A DNA stretch of 64,000 nucleotides from an uncultured Clostridium sp. (lineage in GTDB: Bacteria; Bacillota; Clostridia; TANB77; CAG-508): positions 52,379 to 116,378 of the forward strand of contig CANSPP010000005.1 of NCBI GenBank assembly GCA_947648905.1, given 5' to 3'. The notes under the pieces are model-generated. The model did not search any database. It saw only the letters and a list, made by a program, of their open reading frames with translations, and was not told the origin of the DNA. A program made the position numbers and the translations under genes. This document shows, one piece after another, positions 27,899 to 36,914 of the stretch; position 1 is the stretch's first letter; each line of letters starts with the position of its first letter.

Positions 27899-29697
27899 GT
27901 GCGAAAGTTAAGTAATAAGAAAAAATGTATGTTTATTGGTATTTTATTTGTACTAATATCAGCAGGATTATTTATATATTTTCAAGCAAATGCATCAACA
28001 AAATTAGATGGTATTGAGCAGTTTCCAAGTAGTTATAGGCCGTATTTAGAAGAACTTTCTAAAACTCATCCAGAATGGAAATTTACGGCTTTGTATACAA
28101 ATTTGGATTGGAATTATGTTATTAATCAAGAAAATGTATTTGGAAAGAATTTAGTGCCAAAGAACTATTCTGACAGATGGAAAAATACGACACCTGGTCA
28201 ATATAATGTAGAAGTAGATAGTGGTTGGGTTGATAGCTCAAGGCAGGCTGTTGAGTATTGTATGGATCCTAGAAATTTTTTGAATGAAGTACGTATTTTT
28301 CAGTTTGAAGGGCTGTCATATGATTCACATACAAATAGTTTAAACGGTATTGAAAAGATTTTGTATGGTACAGAGTTCTATAATACAAAAGTTTCGTATT
28401 TAAATAGTAGTGGAAATACAATTAATATGAATGAAAAATATTCGGACCTGATTTTAAGGGCAGGACAAACTTCACGGGGTAAGTCCATATCATTTGGCTT
28501 CTCGTATAAAACAAGAAGTTGGACCATTTTTAACACATAATTCAATTAGTGGAACAGTTAAAGGTTTTGAGGGATTGTATAATTTTTATAACATAGGAGC
28601 TACAAGTTCGGCAGAACCAATGGGAGCAATAAAAAATGGTCTTCAATATGCAAAAGACGGAAAAGGTGCAAGCCAACAAACAAAGGATAAATATTTAATT
28701 CCTTGGGACAATAAAGAAAAAGCAATAACAGGTGGTGCAATATTTATAGGGTCTAGTTATATAAATGTGGGCCAAAACACAATATATTTACAAAAATTTG
28801 ATGTGAATGATGACAGAAGTGATAATCTGTTTTGGCATCAATATATGACAAACGTATTAGCACCATATAGCGAATCAAAATCAATTTATAATGGATATAA
28901 AAATAGTGGATTAATAAATACCCCAATGACGTTTATTATACCTATATATAACAATATGCCACAGATACCAACCCGGAAGTCCAAGTATAAATCCATCAGA
29001 TTTTAAATCTGATAATACTACAGTTTATTGTACTGGCACAAATGTAAATGTTAGAACAGGACCATCAACATCATACGAAACAATTACTTTGGCTCAAAAA
29101 GAACAAAAAATGACAAGAATTGAAAAAGGAGTACAACAAGTAGAAAGATGGGATAAAATAGTTTTGGAAAATGGAATTGTTGGTTATATGTATCAACCAT
29201 ATGTAACAGAAAAAATTCCTGAGCCAGAAATTCCACCAGAATTGGAAGACCCAGATGTATGGGAAGATGTAGAAATATATTTCAATAGTCCATTAGTTGT
29301 TAATGAACGAGAAATTACTGGAATAGACTATAAGAAAAACAAAGTATCAGATTTAAAAAGTTTAATTACTACAAATGCAGAAATAGAAATAGTAAGTAAT
29401 AAGAATGAAGTGCTAGGAGATGGCGATGCTGTAGGAACAGGATATAAAATACGAGTAAAACAAAATGAAAAAATTCTAAGACAATATACGATAATAATCT
29501 ATGGAGATGTAAATGGTGATACAAAAATAAATAGTGTGGATTTACTAATATTACAAAGGCACATTTTAGAATTAAGGCTTATTAGTGGGACATACCTTAA
29601 AGCAGCAAATGTACGAAAAACTGGAACTAAGCCAACATCAGTAGATTTATTAATTATACAAAGACATATTTTAGACTTAAAGCAAATAGAACAATAG
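27899..29697 (+). CDS. dockerin-bearing wall hydrolase (glucosaminidase-like + SH3) with two CGG +1 shifts
   Basis: Read with two +1 shifts the product is 598 aa. In order: a signal-anchor helix (about 10-30), a peptidoglycan hydrolase region, an SH3b domain (TNVNVRTGPSTSYETI), and two dockerin repeats (GDVNGDTKINSVDLLILQRH; TSVDLLIIQRHIL). Shift 1 at CGG 28475 joins LRAGQTS to GVSPYHLAS; shift 2 at CGG 28974 joins PQIPT to GSPSINPSDF. The start is GTG 27899 after AAGGAGAG, since the frame upstream crosses the repeat and the sortase gene. The dockerin should dock on the cohesin protein two genes upstream. Confidence 0.85.
28475..28477 (+). other. CGG +1 frameshift site 5
   Basis: Context TCA-CGG-GGT; skipping C gives TCA-GGG-GTA (Ser-Gly-Val). 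This is the only site followed by G. Confidence 0.8.
28974..28976 (+). other. CGG +1 frameshift site 6
   Basis: Context ACC-CGG-AAG; skipping C gives ACC-GGA-AGT (Thr-Gly-Ser) in an interdomain linker. Confidence 0.75.
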
Positions 29698-29731
29698 GGA
29701 CATTTGGGGACGTTTCCTTTTTGTCCCATTT
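29693..29731. repeat. dispersed palindrome, GGGGACGTTTC type
   Basis: TAGGGACATTTGGGGACGTTTC, then T-rich, then TGTCCCA; it overlaps the stop of the dockerin gene. Confidence 0.7.
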
Positions 29732-29777
29732 GAGTAATTTTGGAACGTATAAAATGTTATGAAAGGAATTGATTTTG

Positions 29778-30338
29778 ATGGAAGAAATAAGATTACAAAA
29801 TACAAATTTAGAAACATTAGCAATAGAAAATACATTATTATATCCTCCGTTTGAAAATGATATAACAAAATATGAGGCAGAAGTATCTAACGAAACTAGT
29901 AATTTGAATATTTTAGCAATACCAGAAGATGAAGGAGCAACAGTAAAAATAATAGGTAAAGAAAATTTAAAAGAAGGTAAAAACGATGTTATTATACAGA
30001 TAACAGCACCTGATGGAAATACAAAGAAAGAATATACTATAGAGGTTCATAGAAGAAGTAAAGTTGAAGAAATGCAAGAAATACAGGAACAAAAAGAAAA
30101 TCAGGAAAGGCTAGAAGAAATATATAGAATTATGGATACAGGCATTCTTAGTAACGAAATAGAAAACAAAGCTGTGAGAACAAGTACTAGTGAAAAAGTA
30201 AAAGATGTGCAAAGAAGCGGAAATAGTAGTAATTGGTATTTTGGTATTGGAGTAGTTATTGTAGGATTTTTGGTTGTTTTAGTAATAAGTAAATTTATTT
30301 CTAAAAAATGTAATAAAGATACAAAGATTAGGAAATAA
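29778..30338 (+). CDS. cadherin-like beta-sandwich membrane protein
   Basis: A 186 aa protein. The first 95 residues match the bacterial cadherin-like beta-sandwich repeat (LQNTNLETLAIENTLLYPPF..., KEYTIEVHR). A coiled coil follows (about 97-125), and a membrane helix (about 155-178) with a basic tail ends the protein. It has no signal peptide, so topology is uncertain. The start ATG at 29778 lies after AAAGGAATT. It is the last gene of the cohesin/sortase/dockerin locus and may help present that complex. Confidence 0.75.
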   Translation: MEEIRLQNTNLETLAIENTLLYPPFENDITKYEAEVSNETSNLNILAIPEDEGATVKIIGKENLKEGKNDVIIQITAPDGNTKKEYTIEVHRRSKVEEMQEIQEQKENQERLEEIYRIMDTGILSNEIENKAVRTSTSEKVKDVQRSGNSSNWYFGIGVVIVGFLVVLVISKFISKKCNKDTKIRK

Positions 30339-30370
30339 TAAAAAAGAAAAGAGAAAAGAGGAGGAATTCT

Positions 30371-30601
30371 ATGTTACACATTATGCCAACATCAGATTTA
30401 AAAGAGAATTTTGCAAAGATACAAGATTTAGTAGTGGATCAATCTGAAAATGTTTATTTAACTCAAAATGGATATGGCTCTATGGTTATTATGAATTTAG
30501 AAACATATGAAAAAATTTCAGGAGGAATAAATGCTAATAAGTCTAAAAATAGAGCAAGTAAAAAGATTAATATATCAGGACCAGAAATAGTTGATGACTA
30601 A
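30371..30601 (+). CDS. Phd/YefM-family antitoxin without visible toxin
   Basis: A 76 aa protein with the Phd/YefM N-terminal fold (MPTSDLKENFAKIQDLV, YLTQNGYGSMVIMNLETYEKI). These antitoxins bind DNA with the N-terminus and neutralise a RelE/Doc-type toxin with the C-terminus. No toxin gene follows; the next feature is a dispersed repeat and an opposing gene. The C-terminal part here (NKSKNRASKKINISGPEIVDD) is short. AGGAGG lies upstream of the ATG. Confidence 0.82.
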   Translation: MLHIMPTSDLKENFAKIQDLVVDQSENVYLTQNGYGSMVIMNLETYEKISGGINANKSKNRASKKINISGPEIVDD

Positions 30602-30625
30602 GATATGGTTTTGGAACGGTGATTT

Positions 30626-30668
30626 TGGGGACAGGGCAAAAAAGTATAAGTGCAAAATGTCCCCAATT
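30626..30668. repeat. dispersed palindrome, GGGGACAGGG type
   Basis: GGGGACAGGGCAAAAAAGT...ATGTCCCC, related to the core of the palindrome after eno. It may terminate the genes on both sides. Confidence 0.65.
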
Positions 30669-30670
30669 TT

Positions 30671-31471
30671 TTATTTTTCTGGTAAGAAAGAATAAAAATT
30701 CCTAAAAGTATAACCCTGAGATTTTAAATAAGAAATGGAATCTTCTAAAGCAAGAGAACTATTACTAACATCTTTAGTGTCATGCATTAAAACAACTAAA
30801 GTATTTTTGTTTTTGCAGGATTTTTTAAGGTTACTCAATAACTGACTGGAACTGTATTTTTTAATAGAGTCATTATTTAAGCAATTCCAATCAATATAAG
30901 CATAATTCATTTGAGAAAGAAGTTTAGCAGCTTCTTTCTTTTTTGATTTATAGTTAGAAGACATAAACCCATTAGGAAATCTAAAGATATGGGAACAATA
31001 ATCATCTTTACCTAGTGCTTTTCCAATTGCTGAATCAGTTTTTTCAATTTCATTTTTAAAACTATCAAGACTTTTATATAATTTAGAGTTATTGTGAGAA
31101 TAGCCGTGATTTGCAATATAGTGACCTTCTTCATAAGCTCGTTTTACAATTTCAGGGTGAGCTTCTACAGATTTTCCTATTACAAAAAATGTGGCTTTTA
31201 CATTTTGCTCTTTTAGAATATCCAAAACTTTTGGAGTAACAGAAGTAGTAGGACCATCATCAAAAGTCAAATATGCAATTTTTTCTTCTCCTTTTGTAAG
31301 ATTAGTAATTTTGTTGATAAATTCTTCATTAAAAACACTATTGTGTGTTATTTCTACAGCTAATTGAACAGGACTATTAAAGGTAAAAAGCAAAATTAGT
31401 ATTAATGCTGTTATTAAAGTTATAATGCAACTTATTATTAAAGTTCTCTTTGTTAATAAGAAGATTTTCAA
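30671..31471 (-). CDS. polysaccharide deacetylase (NodB-like)
   Basis: Removes acetyl groups from wall or capsule sugars. The 266 aa product has an N-terminal membrane anchor (about 8-28) and a NodB domain with LTFDDGPT (catalytic Asp and metal Asp), NHGYSHNN (two metal His), RFPNG and VVLMHDT. It is probably exported and tethered. I place the start at TTG 31471, eight bases after AGAGGTG on the minus strand; the ATG upstream lacks a site. Confidence 0.9.
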   Translation of the reverse strand: MKIFLLTKRTLIISCIITLITALILILLFTFNSPVQLAVEITHNSVFNEEFINKITNLTKGEEKIAYLTFDDGPTTSVTPKVLDILKEQNVKATFFVIGKSVEAHPEIVKRAYEEGHYIANHGYSHNNSKLYKSLDSFKNEIEKTDSAIGKALGKDDYCSHIFRFPNGFMSSNYKSKKKEAAKLLSQMNYAYIDWNCLNNDSIKKYSSSQLLSNLKKSCKNKNTLVVLMHDTKDVSNSSLALEDSISYLKSQGYTFRNFYSFLPEK

Positions 31472-31520
31472 GAAAATCACCTCTATTAAAAAATATGAAA
31501 AACACATTAGATTATTACTA

Positions 31521-31550
31521 AAACATTTTAGGACTGTCCTAAAAATGTTT
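31521..31550. promoter_or_regulatory. inverted repeat before the ABC/two-component operon
   Basis: AAACATTTTAGGAC and GTCCTAAAAATGTTT are near-perfect mirror arms around a single T, about 90 bases before the ATPase start. This is a plausible operator for the response regulator encoded downstream. Confidence 0.5.
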
Positions 31551-31637
31551 CAAAATCTTTTAAAAAGTCACTTAGTTGTCACAACAGATATATTAAAATA
31601 TAATTATCAAAAAGAAAGATGAAGGGAGAAAATAAAT

Positions 31638-32301
31638 ATGGAAATATTAAGAGTGGAAAACTTAAGTAAAGTTTATGGGAAAGGTACTACGCAAGTAAAA
31701 GCTTTAGATAATGTTTCTTTTAAAGTGGAAAAAGGAGAGTTCGTGGCAATTGTGCGGAGCTTCGGGAAGCGGAAAATCAACTTTATTGCATTTGATTGGT
31801 GGAGTTGATAGACCAACGAGTGGAAAGGTTTTTATAGATGGAAAGGATATTCATAAGTTTAATGATGATGAGCTTGCTATTTTTAGAAGAAGACAGGTAG
31901 GGTTGATTTATCAATTTTATAATTTGATACCTATTTTAAATGTAGAAGAAAATATAACATTGCCATTAGATTTAGATAATAGGCCAGTTAATAGACAAAA
32001 GCTAGATGAGATGTTAAGACTGCTAGGATTGGAGCAAAGAAGAAATCATTTGCCAAATGAATTATCAGGTGGACAGCAACAAAGAACATCAATAGGAAGG
32101 GCTATGATAACTAATCCAGCGATAATATTGGCAGATGAGCCTACGGGAAATTTAGACAGTAAAGCAAGTGGCGAGATAGTGGAGTTGCTAAAAAAATCAA
32201 ATAGGGATTATAAGCAGACTATTATAATGATTACACATAATATGGAAATTGCAAAAATTGCTGATAGAATTATTAAAATTGAAGATGGAAAAATTGTTTA
32301 A
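31638..32301 (+). CDS. ABC transporter ATP-binding protein (MacB/BceA-like) with a CGG +1 shift
   Basis: With one +1 shift the product is 220 aa. The ATG at 31638 (GAAGGGAG upstream) starts MEILRVENLSKVYGKG; the frame then meets CGG at 31755. Skipping C rebuilds Walker A as GASGSGKST, followed by Q-loop IYQFYNL, signature LSGGQQQR, Walker B IILADEPTGNLD and the H-loop. Without the shift the frame ends 16 codons on and the P-loop is lost. It powers the permease encoded 12 bases downstream. Confidence 0.93.
31755..31757 (+). other. CGG +1 frameshift site 7
   Basis: Context GTG-CGG-AGC; skipping C gives GTG-GGA-GCT, the first Gly of Walker A. AAGGAG lies about 20 bases upstream. Confidence 0.85.
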
Positions 32302-32313
32302 AGGAGGTACAAA

Positions 32314-34887
32314 ATGAAAATTCTAAATAAAGTATCTATTAAGAATTTGAAATTTAATAAAAAGAGAACAATAAGTACGATAATAGGAATTATATTATCA
32401 GTTGCTTTAATATGTGCAGTTGCAACGATGGCAGTTAGCTTGCAAGCGACTTTAGTGCAAGAGACAGTTGATACAGCTGGATACTATCATTTGAAATTGT
32501 CTAATATTACAAATGATAACTTAAAGACCTTACAAAATAACAGAGATGTAAAGAGTATTTATACAATATATGAAAATGGATATGGCAAACTGGATGGTAT
32601 GAAAACTGATAGTAAACCATATTTAAAGCTTTTGTCAATGAATGGAACTACATTTGAATATTTGAAATTCAAGTTAATAGAAGGGAAGTTTCCAAAAGAT
32701 AGCAATGAAATTGTGATTGCATCTAATATGGTCAAAAGAAAAGAAGGAATTGAGTATAAAATAGGAGACAAAATAAAATTAGATTTAGGAAAAAGGACTA
32801 CATTGGACGGAGAAAAGTTGTATAGTCATAATCCGTATATAGAAGATGAAGAGAAGATATCAGAAGCGGAAACTAGCGAGTTTACTATTGTTGGGATAAT
32901 GGAAAGACCATCTTCAATTCATGAGGGATACAGTGATCCAGGGTATACAGCTATTACAACAAATAATAATGAAGGAAATAAAATTGCATACATAGCTTTA
33001 AATAATCCAAAACAATATGAAAAATCAATACCAGAGATATTAGGTGTATCAGAAATAGATGATTTAGCACAAGCAAAAGAAGAAACAAAATATGAAGAGT
33101 TTGAAATAAATGAGGAATTGCTAAAATGGGAAGTTTTTAAATTTAGTGATTCAACAATATCAATGATATATACAGTTGCCACAGTAGTTGTGATTATCAT
33201 AATATTTACAAGTGTATTTTGCATCAGGAATTCATTTGCAATAGCAACTGCAGAAAAAACAAAAATGTATGGAATGCTAGCAAGTGTTGGGGCAACCAGA
33301 AAACAAATAAGAAAAAATGTTATATTTGAAGGACTAATACTAGGAACAATAGGAATTCCAATAGGGATACTATCAGGAATATTTGCATGTTTTGTACTAG
33401 TAAAGATAGTAAATATAGTAATAGGGGAATATTTATTTGCACGTACAGGTGCAATGGTGTTAAAAATATCAATATTACCAATAATATTATCTGTCATATT
33501 AGGAATTATAACAATATATCTATCAAGTATGTCATCAGCTAGAAAAGCAAGTAAAGTATCGCCAATAGAAAACTTGAGAAATTCAAATGATATTAAAATG
33601 AAAAGCAAAAAATTAAAAGTACCAAAATTAATAGAAAAAATATTTAAAACAGGCGGAGTTTTAGCATACAAAAACCTAAAAAGAAGCAAAAAGAAATATA
33701 GAACAACAGTAATATCAATAGCAGTAAGTGTATGTATTTTTGTATCAATGAACAGCCTACTAACATATGCATTTGGCTTGACAGGTGTATATTACAAAGA
33801 TTATAACTACAACTTGATTTTATATAATAGTGAAGGAGTATTAGAGCAAAATAAAAACAGTGTTTTGGCATTAGAAGGAATAGAAGAATATTTCATAAAT
33901 TATAGAAATCCAAACAGCATAAGAATAAGTGATAAGAGTAAAGTCAATGACGAAGATGGGTTTTGTTATAATGTAGACTATTATTATAGTAAAGAAAAAA
34001 ATGAAGAAATATTTACGCAAGGGCCAGAAGTTGCAAACTTATGGCTAATTGGACTTGATGATAATACATTCCAAAAGTATTGTAAAAAGGCAGGTTTAGA
34101 TTATAATAAAGTAAAAAAATACGGAATTTTATGTGACTTAGTTGAATGTCGTGAAGACAAAAAAAGCACAATAAAACAAATAAGAAGATATAAATACAAA
34201 ACAGGAGACACAATTACAGGAAAATACGAAGATAAAGAAATAAATGTAAAAGTTGGAGCTGTAACAGAAATACCACCATATGGAAAAGAAACGGTATGGT
34301 ATGATGGTGGATATATAGTCTTTAATGTAGACGAATTTAAAGATATAGAATTTGAACTTAATGCAATACTTATAAAAACAGAAGACACGTCAAAATTAAT
34401 GGAAGAAGTAGAAAAAATCCATTCAGGAATTGAACGTACAGACATACAAGAATCAGAAAAAGCAGAAAAATCTATGATATTAATAGTAAGTATATTTTTG
34501 TACGGATTTATAACTGTAATTACTTTAATAGGTATAACAAATATTTTCAATACAATTACATCAAATATGGAACTAAGACAAAAAGAATTTGCAATGTTAA
34601 AAAGTATAGGAATGACTAAAAAAGAATTTAATAGAATGATACGATTAGAAACCATATTCTATGGAGCAAAAGCATTAATATACGGAATTGCATTAGGATT
34701 GTTAGGAACACTTGCAATTTATAAGGCATTTGCTGTAAAATTAGATAGTGGAATGCAAATACCAGTAACACCAATAATAATTTCAGTAGTAGGAGTATTT
34801 GTTTTAATATCTATAATAATGAAATATTCTATTTATAAAATAAACAAACAAAACACTATAGAAACAATAAGAAAGGAAAATATCTAG
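32314..34887 (+). CDS. FtsX-like ABC permease
   Basis: An 857 aa membrane component of the transporter. It has an N-terminal helix (about 20-45) and an extracellular domain (about 50-280). Three FtsX-type helices follow (about 285-415; SVGATRKQIRKN), then a second helix at about 470, a large extracellular part and three final helices (about 725-850; KSIGMTKKEF). Two FtsX units in one chain with a two-component system downstream resemble BceAB-type antimicrobial peptide transporters. AAAGGAGG lies upstream of the ATG. Confidence 0.9.
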   Translation: MKILNKVSIKNLKFNKKRTISTIIGIILSVALICAVATMAVSLQATLVQETVDTAGYYHLKLSNITNDNLKTLQNNRDVKSIYTIYENGYGKLDGMKTDSKPYLKLLSMNGTTFEYLKFKLIEGKFPKDSNEIVIASNMVKRKEGIEYKIGDKIKLDLGKRTTLDGEKLYSHNPYIEDEEKISEAETSEFTIVGIMERPSSIHEGYSDPGYTAITTNNNEGNKIAYIALNNPKQYEKSIPEILGVSEIDDLAQAKEETKYEEFEINEELLKWEVFKFSDSTISMIYTVATVVVIIIIFTSVFCIRNSFAIATAEKTKMYGMLASVGATRKQIRKNVIFEGLILGTIGIPIGILSGIFACFVLVKIVNIVIGEYLFARTGAMVLKISILPIILSVILGIITIYLSSMSSARKASKVSPIENLRNSNDIKMKSKKLKVPKLIEKIFKTGGVLAYKNLKRSKKKYRTTVISIAVSVCIFVSMNSLLTYAFGLTGVYYKDYNYNLILYNSEGVLEQNKNSVLALEGIEEYFINYRNPNSIRISDKSKVNDEDGFCYNVDYYYSKEKNEEIFTQGPEVANLWLIGLDDNTFQKYCKKAGLDYNKVKKYGILCDLVECREDKKSTIKQIRRYKYKTGDTITGKYEDKEINVKVGAVTEIPPYGKETVWYDGGYIVFNVDEFKDIEFELNAILIKTEDTSKLMEEVEKIHSGIERTDIQESEKAEKSMILIVSIFLYGFITVITLIGITNIFNTITSNMELRQKEFAMLKSIGMTKKEFNRMIRLETIFYGAKALIYGIALGLLGTLAIYKAFAVKLDSGMQIPVTPIIISVVGVFVLISIIMKYSIYKINKQNTIETIRKENI

Positions 34888-34943
34888 CATTTTTGGTACA
34901 GAGGAAAAATTCATCATCTGAAATACAAGAAGGGGGTCGTATT

Positions 34944-35606
34944 ATGAAAATTTTACTAGTTGAAGACAATGAAATGGTAGCAAAAGGACTAATATATACA
35001 TTAAAACAAAATGGATATGAAACGATACATAAAGCTAATGTTACACAAACAAAGGAATTTTTAAATAGAAAAGATGAAACGGTAAATTTAATAATATTAG
35101 ATATATCTCTTCCAGATGGAAATGGATTTATATTATATGAAGAAGATGTAAAAGATAAAAATATACCAACGATATTTTTGACAGCTAAAGATGAAGAAGA
35201 TGATATTGTAAAAGGGCTAGAGCTTGGCGCAGAGGATTATATAACAAAGCCCTTTTCTACAAGGGAACTAATTGCAAGAATTAATAAAATTATTTCAAAG
35301 ACAAGAACAAATTTAATTGTGAAAGTAAAAGATGTTGAATTTGATTTAGATAAAATGGTAATATATAAGGATAAAAAAGAAATAATATTAACAAGTTTAG
35401 AATTGAAGATATTGCACTTATTATTTACAAATTTGAACAAAGTTGTTGCAAGAAATGATATAATAGAGAAAATTTGGGAATGGACTGGAAATGATGTAAA
35501 TGATAATACTGTAACTGTATATCTTAAAAGAATAAGAGAAAAACTGGGTAGTGATATTATTACAACTGTAAAGGGAATAGGCTATAGAGTGGACAAGGAA
35601 GGATAA
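34944..35606 (+). CDS. OmpR/PhoB-family response regulator
   Basis: A 220 aa protein: receiver domain (MKILLVEDN; phospho-acceptor Asp in LIILDISLPDG; Lys in YITKPFS), then a winged-helix DNA-binding domain (TSLELKILHLLF; TVTVYLKRIREKLG; VKGIGYR). The start is the ATG at 34944 after AGGGGG; an upstream in-frame ATG at 34893 has no ribosome site. It pairs with the kinase encoded 28 bases downstream and likely controls the transporter genes. Confidence 0.95.
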   Translation: MKILLVEDNEMVAKGLIYTLKQNGYETIHKANVTQTKEFLNRKDETVNLIILDISLPDGNGFILYEEDVKDKNIPTIFLTAKDEEDDIVKGLELGAEDYITKPFSTRELIARINKIISKTRTNLIVKVKDVEFDLDKMVIYKDKKEIILTSLELKILHLLFTNLNKVVARNDIIEKIWEWTGNDVNDNTVTVYLKRIREKLGSDIITTVKGIGYRVDKEG

Positions 35607-35634
35607 ATTTGCATTAATTGTATGACTGGAAGGA

Positions 35635-36900
35635 ATGAAAGTTAAAGTGAAAAATAAAGTAGAACTTAAAAGAGCAATATTAATAAGCTTATGTATAATT
35701 GTAATTAGTACATTTATATTTGGGATAATTCAATATCACCAATATAAAACATACACAAATAATTTTAATGAAAAAGTTTTGAGTATAATTGCAAGGGTAA
35801 GCGAGAAATATCCAAATGTAAGTAAAAATGAAATTATGGAAATACTAAACAATAAAGAAGCGGTAGATACTTCTTTGCTAAGAGAATATGGAATAAATAT
35901 CGAGGAAGACTCAATAATTTTAGAAAATGAAAAACACTTTAAAAATTGTTTAATATTGAATTTGATTTTTCTAGTTTTGATAACGATTGTAATATCATTT
36001 ATATTTCTAAAATACAACCATTCAAAAGATAAAAAACTAAAAGAAATAACAAATTATATTGAAGAAATAAATAATAGAAGATATAAGCTAGACATAGAAG
36101 ACAATACAGAAGACGAGCTATCAATTTTGAAAAACGAAATATATAAAACAACAATTATGCTAAAAGAAATGGCAGAAAACTCAAAACAAGACAAACTAAA
36201 CTTAAAAAATTCATTATCAGATATATCACATCAGCTAAAAACACCATTAACATCAATATCAATTATGCTAGACAATATTATAGACAACCCAGAGATGGAC
36301 AAGCAAACAAGAACAGACTTTGTAAAAGACATAAAAAGAGAAATAATAAACATCAACTTTTTAGTAAATTCATTACTAAAACTGTCAAAACTAGATGCAA
36401 ATAGTGTAAAATTCGTGAATAGAGAAGAAACAGTAGAAAACTTGGTAAATGAAAGTATAAAAAATGTAGCAACATTATGTGATTTAAGAAATGTACAAAT
36501 AAATGTAACAGGAAATGCACAAAATAAAATAAATTGTGATTTAAAATGGCAAGTAGAAGCATTAACAAATATCCTGAAAAACGCAATAGAACATTCTGAA
36601 ATAAATTCAAGAATTGAAATAAACTATGAGCAAAATAATTTATATACACAAATAGAAATTAAAGACTATGGAAAAGGAATTGCAAAAAAAGATTTACCAC
36701 ACATATTCGAAAGATTTTATAAAGGTGAAAACTCATCTTCAGAAAGTGTTGGAATTGGACTAGCTTTAGCAAAATCGATTATAGAAAGTAATGAAGGGTA
36801 TATTGAAGTAGAATCACAGGAAAAAGTAGGAACAACTTTTAAAATAAAACTTTTTAGCGTGCCACTGGGGACGGACCTTTTTGGCACATCTGAAAAATAA
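35635..36900 (+). CDS. sensor histidine kinase with repeat-encoded C-terminus
   Basis: A 421 aa protein. It has two membrane helices (about 13-33 and 103-125) with a short extracellular sensor between them, a HAMP-like linker and an H-box (SDISHQLKTPLTS). The ATPase domain has NILKNAIEHSE (N-box), KDYGKGIAK and VGIGLALAKSI. The last 15 residues or so (VPLGTDLFGTSEK) are encoded by a dispersed palindrome that has replaced the original gene end. AAGGA precedes the ATG. Confidence 0.93.
   Translation: MKVKVKNKVELKRAILISLCIIVISTFIFGIIQYHQYKTYTNNFNEKVLSIIARVSEKYPNVSKNEIMEILNNKEAVDTSLLREYGINIEEDSIILENEKHFKNCLILNLIFLVLITIVISFIFLKYNHSKDKKLKEITNYIEEINNRRYKLDIEDNTEDELSILKNEIYKTTIMLKEMAENSKQDKLNLKNSLSDISHQLKTPLTSISIMLDNIIDNPEMDKQTRTDFVKDIKREIININFLVNSLLKLSKLDANSVKFVNREETVENLVNESIKNVATLCDLRNVQINVTGNAQNKINCDLKWQVEALTNILKNAIEHSEINSRIEINYEQNNLYTQIEIKDYGKGIAKKDLPHIFERFYKGENSSSESVGIGLALAKSIIESNEGYIEVESQEKVGTTFKIKLFSVPLGTDLFGTSEK
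36857..36891. repeat. dispersed palindrome inside the kinase gene end
   Basis: AGCGTGCCACTGGGGACGG, then ACCTTTTTGGCAC: a full GGGGACGGACC-type copy read in frame as VPLGTDLFGT. Confidence 0.8.
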
Positions 36901-36914
36901 AAGAAGGTAGGAGT

